A DNA stretch of 23,774 nt from Paramacrobiotus richtersi (taxonomy: Eukaryota; Tardigrada; Eutardigrada; Parachela; Macrobiotidae), in contig JAQGAU010000803.1 of assembly GCA_034698045.1 (NCBI GenBank), forward strand, positions 1 to 23,774, given 5' to 3'. Of this stretch, positions 10,068 through 20,353 are shown piece by piece (the first letter of the stretch is position 1; each line of letters opens with the position of its first letter). A program made the translations under genes and the position numbers. The notes under the pieces were generated by a model, which made no database searches, had not been told where the DNA came from, and was given only the letters and a program-made list of their open reading frames with translations.

Positions 10068-10477
10068 GATATACCTAGTACGTACACAGTGTGAGAGGTG
10101 ACTTGTGAGACAAGAGATTAACACTGTGTACACAAGTGCGTGGACAAAGGCGTCGAAAGAAGGTAAAATGGATTGTCACAACTTATTACGTATATTAAGC
10201 ACTACGCATTCTTCTTTTTGGCACACGTTTTACACACAAGTGGTGATATTTATCTGTACACATACGCTACCTCAAGATTCATAACACAATACCATACGAT
10301 ATGCTTGCCGGATTATTGCTTTCCGAGCAGTTAATTCTACTCTGGCGGTGGAGCAAAGCTTCAGAACACGGTATTTTCAGACTACTCTAACAAACTTTAT
10401 GGGGAGCATCACGTGCTGTATCTGCATTTCTCATCACGTGCGACATTAAGTCCGTGTGGCTGTGTGTTACATACCGC
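10068..10477. other. region downstream of copy F
   Basis: No family exon, no convincing polyadenylation signal and no supported ORF. It includes a perfect 10-bp inverted repeat, ACACAGTGTG at 10084-10093 against its reverse complement region near 10123-10131 (ACACTGTGT), which could form a small hairpin; no role is apparent. Confidence 0.4.
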
Positions 10478-10590
10478 CGAAACACGTGGTTTCGATACTG
10501 TTGCCTGGCAGCACATACGTTTGTTCGAATCAAATCCGTTTCCCGTAAACGGTACACGGTGGTTTCTTAACGCATGGCAGTATCACGTTT
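10478..10590 (+). promoter_or_regulatory. conserved block upstream of copy G, shared with copy H
   Basis: This block aligns with 16994-17107, including ACACGTGGT, GTTGCCTGGCAGC, TTGTTCGA and TTTCTT(A/T)(A/G)ACG. The distances to the signal-peptide ATG are 448 nt here (to 10926) and 441 nt at H (to 17435). Conserved spacing to the start codon suggests a duplicated upstream control region, though it may only be un-diverged duplicated DNA. CACGTG is an E-box core. Confidence 0.5.
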
Positions 10591-10925
10591 ACGATGCAAT
10601 TTTTCCTTACACGAATGGAATTAAATCTTGAAGTCTGGAGAAAAACTTGTACTATCGGCTTGGCAGTATTTAATTCGTCTGATTACCCGTTTTGTAAGGC
10701 TGTGACCGCCATATCTTGCCTATATTTAACCTTGGGCGAAGTTTCTGCCACCTCCAGCAGCTTCACTCCGATTGCACTGAAGGTGACAAAAACCGGTTTT
10801 GTGCGCTGCTTCTTGTTCTGAATCTTTCCGCTTCATCAAAGTGGGATTAAACCGGTCGCACCAATGCAGACATAATTTTTAGTTTTTATCAACTTGTTAA
10901 TGGATGAATCGTGCATTTGTCGGGA

Positions 10926-13900
10926 ATGATTCGAATCAAGTGGGCTACAATATCCAGTGACGAATTTAGGGGGGTGTCCAGGGGGCCATGGCCCACCCCT
11001 ACCCGGTATGCTGTAGGTGGGTTCGCCAAAATTTAAGAGAAGGGGGGACCCTTCTGTCGGAGGTCCCTGGCGCCCCCCTAAAAACCGGTCTAAATTCGTC
11101 ACTGACAAGATCTATCGATAAGTTCACCGTGTGTTGGATTTTGTTTGCATTATTCTTTTCGGGTGAGGTTTTCGGGTCGTGTTAAGTATCAGAATTCCAG
11201 TGTATCATCCAGGCTGGCCCGAGCTTCGGCAAATGTAACAGATTGCCACGCTTGAATTTAAATTTTCGAACGCTCCTGTTTTAGAGGCAGGAAAGCTTTC
11301 ATTTCGAGTTGCACTTGTAAGTACTTATAATTGTTAGCTGCAATGATACATGACCACAATTCCATGATTGTGGCTAAAGATATACAGAATCATTAGGAAA
11401 ATAATGTGTTCTGGTGTACATACAATTGTGACCTAAAAAGCCTTGGCAAACGTGGTGCCATGATCGCAGTCATCTTTTCTAGCCTGCCTCCGAGATGTCA
11501 GTCTTAACGAAAGCTGTACGCAAGCAGCCCATTCTTTTTTTTTTTTTTTCATGGTTATCCAACTTTATTGACTTGTCTCAAAAGCAACAACAATCACAGT
11601 AACAAAGTTCGATCAAATAAAAAAGTTACTCCAGTCAGCACGACATGGGACTGTGCTGGTGATTAGCTGAGCATTACCACGCATAACTTCTAAACTCAAA
11701 CGTTGAAACAGAAAACAAGTTGAGCGGCTTTCTCCAGTTTTCAGAAACAACTTTTTGCCAATTTCTTTGAACAACAAAATTGCCGCTTCACACCAAGTAC
11801 CGAACGAGCCCATTCTCGGACTGAAGATCTCATTGAAACAGCGTTTTAGTTATCCCTTGCACGGCAGCGTCACCGCCTTTGATGAAAACGATCGATGTTG
11901 TGCATTAAAGCGTGTAAGACCTTGGGAAAATGGGTTAAACCTTGGTAGATAAAAAGATCGAATTATCGTAAAGCAGCGCTCTTGTTTCTGGACCAAATAT
12001 CTATTCAAATTAATTTAAAGGAACAGGCAGTGATGTAAGCAGCAGTTTTGGTGGGTTCCGAATTTCAACTGTTTCTTTCACCCTGCGCACTGATCGCTCA
12101 TCTGGGTATATGAATCCGGTATAGAAATAGTTGCTCTATTGTATTACAAGTACTCTCTCTTCACCTTTCACCCAACGGCAGCAAAAAAACAGGTGCATTG
12201 TATCGCCCTATTCGAAAAGTCTTAGTTGTACTGTGCTCCTCAAACTCCATAAAACTTGTCGTATGAGGTATCAAAAGAAAGAGGATGAAATTTTTCACGT
12301 TCTGACACGTGATGAGCTGGATCCGTTAATAATAACAAAAGTTATGAGCAGTCGAAGTATTCGGAAATTCACTGTTTGTGTATTTTAAGGTGCAAAAATC
12401 TCGTTCTGGGTCAGAATCAGGAATGCTATTTTAGAAACGATCTGCCTGCACCAGTGCTACCGTACCAATTTTTGGTGATTTTATAATGAATTTAAAGTTT
12501 TTTATGAATAACGTACTTTTAAAAAGTTTTTTGTGATAACCGAATATCACAATTGCGATTTGATTAGAGTTATGTATAGTACAACCATCCCTTTAGTTAT
12601 TACAAAAATTTTTATAAGCAGTGTAGCCATCAATGACGAGATATGTTGGTTTGAACAAGAATGCTACCTACATCACTGCCTGTGGCCTTAACACCCGATC
12701 TGATTATGAGTTACATGACTGATGCGGAAGCTGAAGCCTACGTTTGTTGCAACAAATGTATTTCTATATTTCTATGTATACAGGTACAGTAACCTGGTCT
12801 AACTGAACGGAGCTCTTAATATCTGTACGTTTGAGTGAAACCTATAAATGTAGGTAAACAACAGTTTTAGGTAAACTACGGCAGCGCATTAGTTTTCATT
12901 TTAATTGACCAGTGGTCAAGTACCACAGCGGGTCGGCCCGCATTCTCTGTTACAGTCGTCTGGGGTTTATGTCTGCAGGAACCGAATCCATAACATGTCA
13001 CGGATGCGAGCATTACTTTGATCCGACCAACTGCACCAGTATCACGAATGACAAGAAACTGACCTGCGATTTGAACGTAAAGACATGTGTCATCGGAACC
13101 GGCGCAAGACCAGAGCTGAAAGGCGGTGTTATCAGACTAAGTAAGGCCTACAGATGCTTGACACATGACAGCAACGTATTTTAACGGGCTGGCTGTATAT
13201 TGTACGTCGGGCAGCAGTGTCGAAGCGTCGCTCAACTACTTCTAGTCATACTGCGCAAACTTCAGCACTGCAGTGCTTCATGGCGTAACGACGTTTGAAA
13301 TGTTTCGATTTTTGGTCCAGCGCCTTGCACGAGTGCTCTAACTCTTTGCGAGGAAAAGAGGATCAAGTTTAAGAAAATTGGACGTCAGCGAATGTCGAAG
13401 GGACATGGAATGATCTGCTGCATCGCACAGGTGTACAGTGATCGCAAATGCATCTGCGGCGAAGATAATTGTAACAAATAAACCCAGCAAAACAAAAGGC
13501 GAGACTATGCATACACCCTTGTCCACCCTTTACAATTGTTGGCTGCGCAAACACCTTTTCGCATCCTTTGAGCCACCTATTTCACACCAATTTCACTCGC
13601 GCACCTATTCAACTATTGCGTACATTTTTTGCATTTAGTCTGTTGACCATGAAATTAGCTTTTGGATGTAGTAAATTCTTTGTATGTCTCTATTTGCATA
13701 AAAATGTGAGTAACAATTTTAGATGCCATACGTTATTGACATAGTGTTCTACATGCATTTAGCAGCACAACAAACGGCTGAAATGTATGTACAAATATTT
13801 ACTAATTATTACCACATAGGAAAATATCCATACAAAAATTTTTACACCATCCAGAACACGACTTCATACCCTGTAGTGTCCGTGTAAAAAAATTTACCGT

Positions 13901-15873
13901 AAAGGTGTGTGCGTGGCCAACGGGTGTGGAAGGGTGTGTGCAAAGCCTTCACAAAAAGAAGTAATAGTGAGTCAGCATGGCTAAACGTTGTCAGGCCGTT
14001 TCGCCCATCAAAGTGTTGCGCGCCCAAATGTCAGATGACATTACGGTGTGCCCTGCGTCCAAGTCTGGGCGCCGGCAAAACAGCGCTATGTAAAAAAGAG
14101 CCCGATTATGTACGTCGAATAACGCAGAAATAAGCGGTTCTCCAAGCAACTGGCTGGCTGGGACTGTACACATCATTCAAAATCGTTGACTGGACATTTA
14201 TTCCAGCTCCTGCAATGACTAGGAGATGTTCGGGCGTGCAAGAAACTGACCATCCTGAGCGACTGAAGGCAGCTAACGCCAAGGGACACAAAATGATCTG
14301 CTACATGATGAAAGTTGATCAATTCGATGATCGCGCCTGTGTGTGTGGTGAAGACAGTTGCAACAAACAGATCTGGGACGAAGTGATGGTGCAGCCTGTA
14401 TTAGAGGTACCAGTCGTTGTGTCATTAATGTGCGTGAGAATTTTCGTCCATAACCAAGTCATTTCAGGCCAGCCAATCCGTGTCTGATGAACCCATGATT
14501 CCAACGCTCGGCGACAATGCACTGGCGAAGATGGCGGCTGTCACTTACCCTAGTAAAGTTCCATTAGATCGTAATTCTCCGGGAACCTCAATTACTGCAG
14601 CGGATTCGACGACAGTCCCCAATACAGCTGGTGCGTAGGTAAACCAACTTCGACAACGTATTTTTTGTATGCAGTGATTCTCAAGTTCCGCGAAAACAAA
14701 TAGCATGCGGCTCCTTCCTTCCATGACTTCTGATAAATTTGACTTACAAGGCAGATCAATATTTGTGTAGTATAATGCGCTTACCGGTAAAGACAGATTA
14801 CGGATAAATGTGATCATGAACGTGGTTTATCGGTACACCGGGTTGGTATAACGGATCGCCGTAAATGCTTATTTTGAGCGGTTCGGGAATTTTCAAATTC
14901 GGGAGAAAGCAAACCAACCAATTTGTTCGTTTTTTCTCTATGCAGTTATTAAAATCAATAACCTTCCATTTTGCGCAAATTATCCACATAAATTTATGTA
15001 AATTAATTCTACGTAAAACTGACGGTAATACGAACACTTTTGGATTGGAAGAGAACGGTGGGTAAAAGAGTGCTCAAAATTAATTACGAAAATATCTTCA
15101 CGTGAAGCGTTTACTGGAATGTGTCTTGGTCAAAAGATATGGTTGAGCAGATTAAACAGCATAACCGATAGCGCATCTCGACATTGCCCAACATCAGATC
15201 TCCACTAGCACCGGCGTCAGCTTCTTTTGTCATGCAGAGTACCGATAATAGATATGTGATGTTGTCGTGTTTGCTGGTCATTGAACTGACTTCGGTTTAA
15301 TTTGGATGTGTGGTTTCTTTACAGAAATCCCCGGATCAAGTGTGGGTCTGCTCGCTGGAGCAGCTGTTGGCGGGGTAAGCGCTATATATTTTTATTAGTT
15401 TTATGGTATTATCATTTTTTATTATCGAAATACATACAGTGACCATGCTAACATTTTTCGATAATTATGGGACTTTAACTGGCTGTTTCGTCCACGTAAT
15501 TGCTCTGACCGATTGAGTGACAATCAATCTAGCAGCATAATTCAGACCACTTACGCGGCCCCGCTGCCAAGCACACTTCAGTTAGAAAACACAAAACTGT
15601 GGGTCTTGTTTGTTATTCGTGGTTAACATGAACCGAATTGTAATGTTTTGCGTGAAAAACTGTATGTTGGGCATGTGATCGGACACTCTTATCGTTGTCT
15701 AGCTGTTCCTTGTCGGACTGATTGGATTCGCCATTTACTGGTTCAAGTTTCGCAGACGGAGTGATGCACCAGCAAGTGCGGATACCAGCGTCGCAAGCAT
15801 CACTAGCGCGGACGCGGACGAAGCGAGGGATGAAGTAATGATGGAAGAAATGAAAGAAGCGAAGCAAGAGTAA
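10926..15873 (+). CDS. Ly6/three-finger type I membrane protein (copy G), six exons, exon 1 split by a MITE
   Basis: Exons: 1 (10926-10946 plus 11105-11162, interrupted by a MITE), 2 (12979-13140), 3 (14207-14406), 4 (14468-14630), 5 (15325-15374), 6 (15703-15873); phases 1, 1, 0, 1, 0, with consensus splice sites. Exon 2 has five cysteines (C-H-G-C-E-H-Y, T-N-C, L-T-C, K-T-C) and exon 3 five more ending S-C-N-K-Q, the ten-cysteine plan of a Ly6/uPAR three-finger domain. Exon 4 is a Ser/Thr/Pro stalk. Exons 5-6 give one transmembrane helix (GLLAGAAVGG then LFLVGLIGFAIYW), a basic stop-transfer F-K-F-R-R-R and an acidic tail (EVMMEEMKEAKQE). Without the MITE the protein would be 274 aa. With it, the ATG at 10988 inside the MITE is in frame and gives 306 aa with 39 MITE-encoded residues ahead of the hydrophobic signal. 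A receptor, co-receptor or adhesion role is inferred from the fold; the ligand is unknown. An alternative exon is described at 13321. Confidence 0.75.
10955..11104. mobile_element. 150-bp hAT-type MITE inserted in the signal-peptide exon of copy G
   Basis: The ends are a perfect 15-bp terminal inverted repeat, CAGTGACGAATTTAG at 10955-10969 and its reverse complement at 11090-11104. More extended imperfect complementarity is present in the C/G-rich runs (CCAGGGGG against its counterpart near CCCTGG). It is flanked by an 8-bp target duplication with one mismatch, ACAATATC (10947-10954) and ACAAGATC (11105-11112). CA-starting inverted repeats and 8-bp duplications are hallmarks of the hAT superfamily. 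It is too short to encode a transposase, so it is non-autonomous. Confidence 0.88.
11526..11815 (-). mobile_element. 5'-truncated polyA-tailed retro-insertion with target-site duplication
   Basis: Read on the minus strand this is a 3' end: an open frame of about 60 codons ending F-F-I-stop (stop near 11613-11615), then AATAAA about 17 nt before an uninterrupted A15 (T15 at 11535-11549). The insertion is bracketed by the direct repeat AGCCCATTC at 11526-11534 and 11807-11815. This combination marks L1-type target-primed insertion of an mRNA or non-LTR element. The frame is not recognised as reverse transcriptase, so it may be a truncated processed pseudogene or the 3' end of a LINE. It sits in intron 1 of copy G in antisense orientation. 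A degenerate relative lies at 77-310. Confidence 0.8.
12000..12978. other. rest of intron 1 of copy G
   Basis: AT-rich, no family exon. A 75-codon plus-strand ORF near 12131-12388 has no recognisable features. The corresponding intron in copy H is only 150 nt, so most of this sequence was gained in G. Confidence 0.4.
13321..13481 (+). CDS. alternative third exon of copy G that ends the protein after the three-finger domain
   Basis: Behind the acceptor GGTCCAG (ending 13320) a phase-1 frame, matching the phase of the exon 2 donor at 13140, stays open for 52 codons to TAA at 13479-13481. It encodes H-G-M-I-C-C-I, Y-S-D-R-K-C-I-C-G-E and D-N-C-N-K then stop. It thus replaces exon 3 up to the diagnostic C-N and stops where the membrane form continues Q-I-W-D. 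It is closer to exon 3 of copy F (same I-C-C-I and Y-S-D-R-K, same length there) than to exon 3 of G. Joined to exons 1-2 without the MITE it would give a soluble protein of about 133 aa. The first part (residues 1-25) is diverged, with two extra cysteines. It may instead be a dead exon or the end of a separate small secreted Ly6 gene made of exons 1, 2 and this one. Confidence 0.55.
13482..14206. other. remainder of intron 2 of copy G
   Basis: Several overlapping ORFs of 60-75 codons on both strands (13842-14176) carry no splice sites, signal peptide or family motif. Nothing is supported here beyond the T-rich acceptor before exon 3. Confidence 0.45.
14631..15324. other. intron 4 of copy G
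   Basis: About 15000-15125 is alignable with 9330-9470 in the matching intron of copy F (shared ACGTGAA/ACGTAAAACTGA, then GGGCAAAA/GGGTAAAAGAG and GAGTG(T/C)TCAAAATTA), which supports duplication of the whole unit including introns. The F frame opening at 9381 is not preserved here. Confidence 0.5.
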
Positions 15874-16993
15874 CGGCTTCGTCATAAATCTGTCACTTAT
15901 TTTGTGCCAGTGGACCATGAGTATTTGAATTACTGCTGTAATTTATGCAGAAGTTACAACCGTTTTAACAGTTACCTGACTCGCTACTCAGATGGTCCAA
16001 TCATTCAGAAAACCATGTTATAGACTTATAGTTACAGACGCCTTGGATGTCGATCGTGTTTGGCTTCTCATGTTTGTTGCACTTCCTCCCGGTTTCTCTT
16101 CATCAGCTAGTCAGTTTTCCACCAGCCATGTACAGGAAATAAATAAAAGGATAATCTATTATCGCTCGTTACTGTGAGCCATAGTCGCATACGGTGATTC
16201 TTCTTATACGTATGCTGTTAAAACGGTACTGCATGGTGCTGCACAAATACAAAAAGTAGGCTGTGTCAAAAATCACACAGGGCGGAAATTATAGCTATAG
16301 ACAGTTTCATATAACAGCGCACAAATCGTGAAGTATTAAACAGCAGTCAACAAAACTAACGCATTCGCGATTTACATCGTGGAGAGTGGATGAGTACAAG
16401 AGTCTGCGGTTTTGTGATACTTATAACCAGACATCACTCACACGAAATATTTTTGCACAGCTGTGGCTTTTGCCAAAATGCATGAATATGCCGGTTTTGT
16501 GCGTTCCGTGTGTTGCGCATAAATGTGTATTTTCTGAAAGCATAACATTTTAATTTACTATCAGTCCCGGTCAGCGAACCGACACTTCGTCCCCGCTGTT
16601 GTTCCGCAGATCTGGCCGCCTGCATTCTTTCCAGGGGAAACTACGGCCCATCAATGAAAGTGGCACCACATCTGCTTCTGTAACACATATGCTCAGAATG
16701 GACCAATGCAGGAACAGTTTTACACGTAAATTACTCATTCGGTAAAGACATATTATTAGGTGCTGCTGTACCGAGACGGAAACATAGTAACGGTCATATC
16801 GATAATGACCGGCAACAACTACGTTACGCTAACAGTTGCAGCTTACATATCGCTGTCTCAGCGCAACAAATACTTTATCAGAACCGTATATGACGGACGC
16901 TATTCCCTTCTATGCCAGACATCGTGGAAGCCGTTGCGCAGCGGCATATTCATACTTTGAAATCTCTGTAAATCAATGAATACGTTGGGAATC
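15874..16993. other. region downstream of copy G
   Basis: Two overlapping AATAAA motifs at 16138-16147 are about 265 nt after the stop and are the likely polyadenylation signal. The remainder has no supported gene; short ORFs at 16434-16960 lack any recognisable feature. Confidence 0.5.
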
Positions 16994-17107
16994 GACGAAA
17001 ACACGTGGTGACAACACCGTTGCCTGGCAGCGAATACTGTTGTTCGATATTAATCCCTATCACTGTCACGTAACAGTGAAAGTTTCTTTGACGTTCTGCA
17101 ATCACAC
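16994..17107 (+). promoter_or_regulatory. conserved block upstream of copy H, shared with copy G
   Basis: This is the counterpart of 10478-10590, with the same order of motifs (ACACGTGGT, GTTGCCTGGCAGC, TGTTCGA, TTTCTTTGACG). It lies 441 nt before the copy H start codon. It marks the left part of the duplicated unit and may contain shared control sites. Confidence 0.5.
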
Positions 17108-17434
17108 GCCTGCTCGTTAGTTAATTGTTGCTTATGTAATCTGAGAAATTTTGGGAGAGTCATTGTAGTAGTTACTATTAAGCGATATGTATTCTCAATA
17201 TTTGCCTTGTTTGTAGTAACAGCGATTGTCATACATTGATCCCACTGTAATAACTCTAGCATTCTTAATACTTTAACTGCGAGCCAGGTAAGAGCTGTGA
17301 AACCGAGGAAAGTCTTCCTTAATATTTGGATTCCTCAGATTTTACATCGCGTCACATAGCCCCTGGTTCTGCTACATTGCTACAGTCAAGCATTCCGAAG
17401 CAACCGTTCATTAATTTTAAATTCGGTTCTCGGA

Positions 17435-20011
17435 ATGAAGCGTTATCTAAGCTTCGTCAAAATGGTCATCGTTATCGGGATTTTCTCTGTTAATTTCTTC
17501 TGGGGTGAGCTTTTTTTGTTAGATACAATAGGAACTCTTGATTTATCGTAAAACTATTCATGGCCGTAACAAAAATCAATGGGTTCGGTCTTCCTGTATT
17601 ATGAACGGCCCGTGTGCGCTTGATTTACCGCAAATTGGGACTTCATTCTTTCAGGAACCGAGTGCATATCATGCCACAAGTGCGAACATTACTTTGATCC
17701 GACAAATTGCACCAGTATTACCAACGATAAAAAAGCGACCTGCAGCACCAAGACCTGCCTAATCGGGACCGGAGTAAGGCCGGAAAACAGGGGCAACAGC
17801 ACGAGGAACAGTAAGTCCTGGGATCATGCACATCGAAACGATGTATTCGGACACTGTTAAGTGTTCGAAGAACTTAATTGTTCTGCAAGGTGTGCACAAT
17901 TGCCCTATATGGTCCGCAGGCCGGACATAATGCCCCATAGACCGCTTCAGGGGAACAAATTCTCAAGTCAGGCGGTTGCCTGCTGTGCGACGAAAATTTT
18001 TTGCAGTTGTAAAACGAATTTCAGAATTTTTCAGATTCATTTTAAAATTTTCGGAAAATCTTGGAGGGCTGGTTTTTGTCCAAAATAATTTTCATCTATA
18101 TACGCATTTTCTAGGCAAGTTAAAAAAGAATCGATTTAAAACGAGACTTTTGGTACACGGGCTGGTGTTTAAACTTTTTTCAGAGATTGCCCAATGGCCG
18201 AATGGTGCCCGCAGAAATCGTTTGGACATTCATGCATGTTAGTCTTGTGACCACTAAAACCTATACCGTACCCTGTTTTATGGATTCCGACTGCGCGAAC
18301 GGAACATTCTCCCCAACCACATAGAAGTACTGAAACTTTAGGAATTTCGTCTTAAGTACACATTTCTGCAGCTAGGATTCATCGCAAGCGATCCGCGGTT
18401 CCATTCCGTGAAACTGCGGTCTAGCGAATTTGCTTAAATACGATGAAAAAATTGTTGTTTTTGGCACTCTAAATCCAACGTAGCCATTAGTGTACGAGTG
18501 TCTATACGATAAGCGAAGATTTTCGGCGACTTTAGACGGTTTCTTTTTTGTTTGTTCGCGGCTTCGCCATTCAGCTGATGCATGCTGGTAGTTGGGCTCA
18601 AAAAATATGGGTGGGCAAAAGTTACGCCGGACGAAATTTCCGCACTCTGGACAGTTGTAACGGTTGTGGGGGAAAATTAATTGCCCAGGTCGTAAGGTAC
18701 TTACTTGATAGCTGTAATTGCAGGCGTTGTTCGAAGTACGACTACAGTCAACGCTTTGAAGCGGTCTGATACAGGAAACTGCAGTTACTTCACTCTTGAA
18801 CATGCTTCGATTTCATTTTAGTTCCTGCGGTGACTAGAAGGTGTTCTTACCAAAATGAAACGGTCGACGATTTAACCGATGGACAGCTGCGAACGCCAAA
18901 GGACATGAAATGATCTGCTACATGGTGAAAGTCGCTGGCGACTTTATCGATCGCAAATGCATTTGCGCTGAAGATAACTGCAACAAACAGATCTGGGACG
19001 AAGTGATGGTGCAGCCCGTATTGCAGGTACCGAATGCTGATATAGTATCATCTCGGACTATTTCGTCAACAGTCGCAGTCGTCACAGAAGAACTGTTTTA
19101 GGCTAATCAATCCGTGACCGATATTCCCGTGATTCCGACGCTCGGCGAGAATGCAATGGGCCGTCACGTACCCTGGTAACATTGCGGAGGCATCTTCCAG
19201 ACCTAGCACGGCGCCATCTACACCAAGCAGCAGTGCGTCTGCGGCGAACGCCGGGATCGGCACGCAAATCCCGAAATACCAGTGAGTAGTAAATACCAGC
19301 CATGAAATCATTTTTCTGCATAACATTATTACGATGATTCTCCTTAACAGTGTGCGGGTAAGCAACTGCTTGTTACTTGAAAGACGACATTACGGTTCTT
19401 AGTTAACTCACAGATGACCGGCAGGGCATGAAGCAGGAGTTTTGCTCTAAGGCCTGTTTCCAGATCCTCTACATCTAGGTCCCAGCTTCCACGTTTTAGA
19501 CAGTGACACTTTCAGTCTAAGAACCGTTATGGCAATGTCCACTGGACGCTTCTAGCGCAAGCTTTTCGAATGTTTTGACAATTTGCGCTCGAACGTATCT
19601 TTCCGTGATGTGAAGAACTGTTTACTGCATGCAGGAAGATACTAAACCCCATGATTAAATTACATGAAATATCTTACGCATGTGACACCTTTACAGAGAG
19701 CGGTGGATTAAGCGCGGGGCTACTTGCGGGAGTGGCCATTGGTGGGGTAAGTTTCAGATAATAGGCACATTTGTATAGCCAGAACAGATAGCTGTGAATG
19801 TGGATGTTATGACAAATTACAGACACGTAAATTGCCAAGTATTATAGTACACGAGACCTCAGCACACTTTCATTTTTAGCTGCTTCTTCTGGGATTGACT
19901 AGATTCGCTGTTTACTGGTTTAAGTTCCGAAAACCCAAAGAGCGTGGAAGTGCGGATACCGGCACTAGCAGTGCTAGCGCGGACACGGATGCCAGCGGAG
20001 ACGATGACTGA
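17435..20011 (+). pseudogene. Ly6-like transmembrane gene copy (H), six exons with frame-breaking indels
   Basis: Exons: 17435-17504, 17655-17810, 18822-19026, 19102-19281, 19697-19746, 19880-20011. Exon 1 is a signal peptide (MVIVIGIFSVNFFWG) with a GTGAGC donor in phase 1. Exon 2 has E-C-I-S-C-H-K-C-E-H-Y, T-N-C, A-T-C and K-T-C, one cysteine more than copy G. Exon 3 is 205 nt where phases require 2 modulo 3; the frame entering from exon 2 meets TGA, while the conserved I-C-Y-M and C-I-C-A-E-D-N-C-N-K-Q lie one frame over. Exon 4 lacks about 11 nt relative to G after the T-L-G-E-N-A codons and ends out of phase. Exons 5-6 are clean (GLLAGVAIGG, then LLLLGLTRFAVYW, F-K-F-R-K) with an acidic Ser/Asp-rich tail. 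An internal acceptor at 18886 in the right phase would skip the first lesion but also lose the R-R-C-S cysteine. Intact ends with broken middle exons suggest a recent pseudogene or assembly errors. Confidence 0.65.
17811..18821. other. intron 2 of copy H
   Basis: It has no counterpart of the alternative exon seen in intron 2 of copy G. The longest ORF is 143 codons on the minus strand (18372-18803), with six cysteines but no signal peptide, splice pattern or family I know. I treat it as unproven. Confidence 0.4.
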
Positions 20012-20353
20012 ACGCAGAAGCAACAGCGCCGCAGCGGACATACTTGCTAGTTGTACTTATAAACAGCAAACGCTTGCCACACCGTTTACAGTTGACTTGT
20101 ACGTTAGCGGATTCTTTTCATTAAGCTGTATTATCGTTCGTGTTGGTTACGAATTCCCCTGGATCATTGTTAGGCTGGAGATTTGTTTGATTTTCGGTAC
20201 TTTTCCCTCGTTTTGATCAATAATGCGATCACGTACAGTATTGTACTTTAGCCTGTACAATTTGCTTTCGACGAATGAACTGGGATAAAATAAAACATAG
20301 CGGTTAAGATATACAGCATAAATTTTGTCAGCAAAATACGGTCGTATGTGATA
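20012..20353. other. 3' region of copy H
   Basis: An AATAAA at 20289-20294, about 280 nt after the stop, is the likely polyadenylation signal. The distance is similar to that found downstream of copy G. No gene is seen. Confidence 0.45.

Noticed and set aside
10836..11108. Minus-strand 90-codon ORF rich in Gly and Pro.
   Set aside because: Most of it is the complement of the MITE, whose C/G runs give the apparent composition.
18372..18803. 143-codon minus-strand ORF inside intron 2 of copy H.
   Set aside because: It is the longest unexplained ORF after the GPCR, but it has no recognisable domain, signal peptide or splice sites and lies antisense in an intron.
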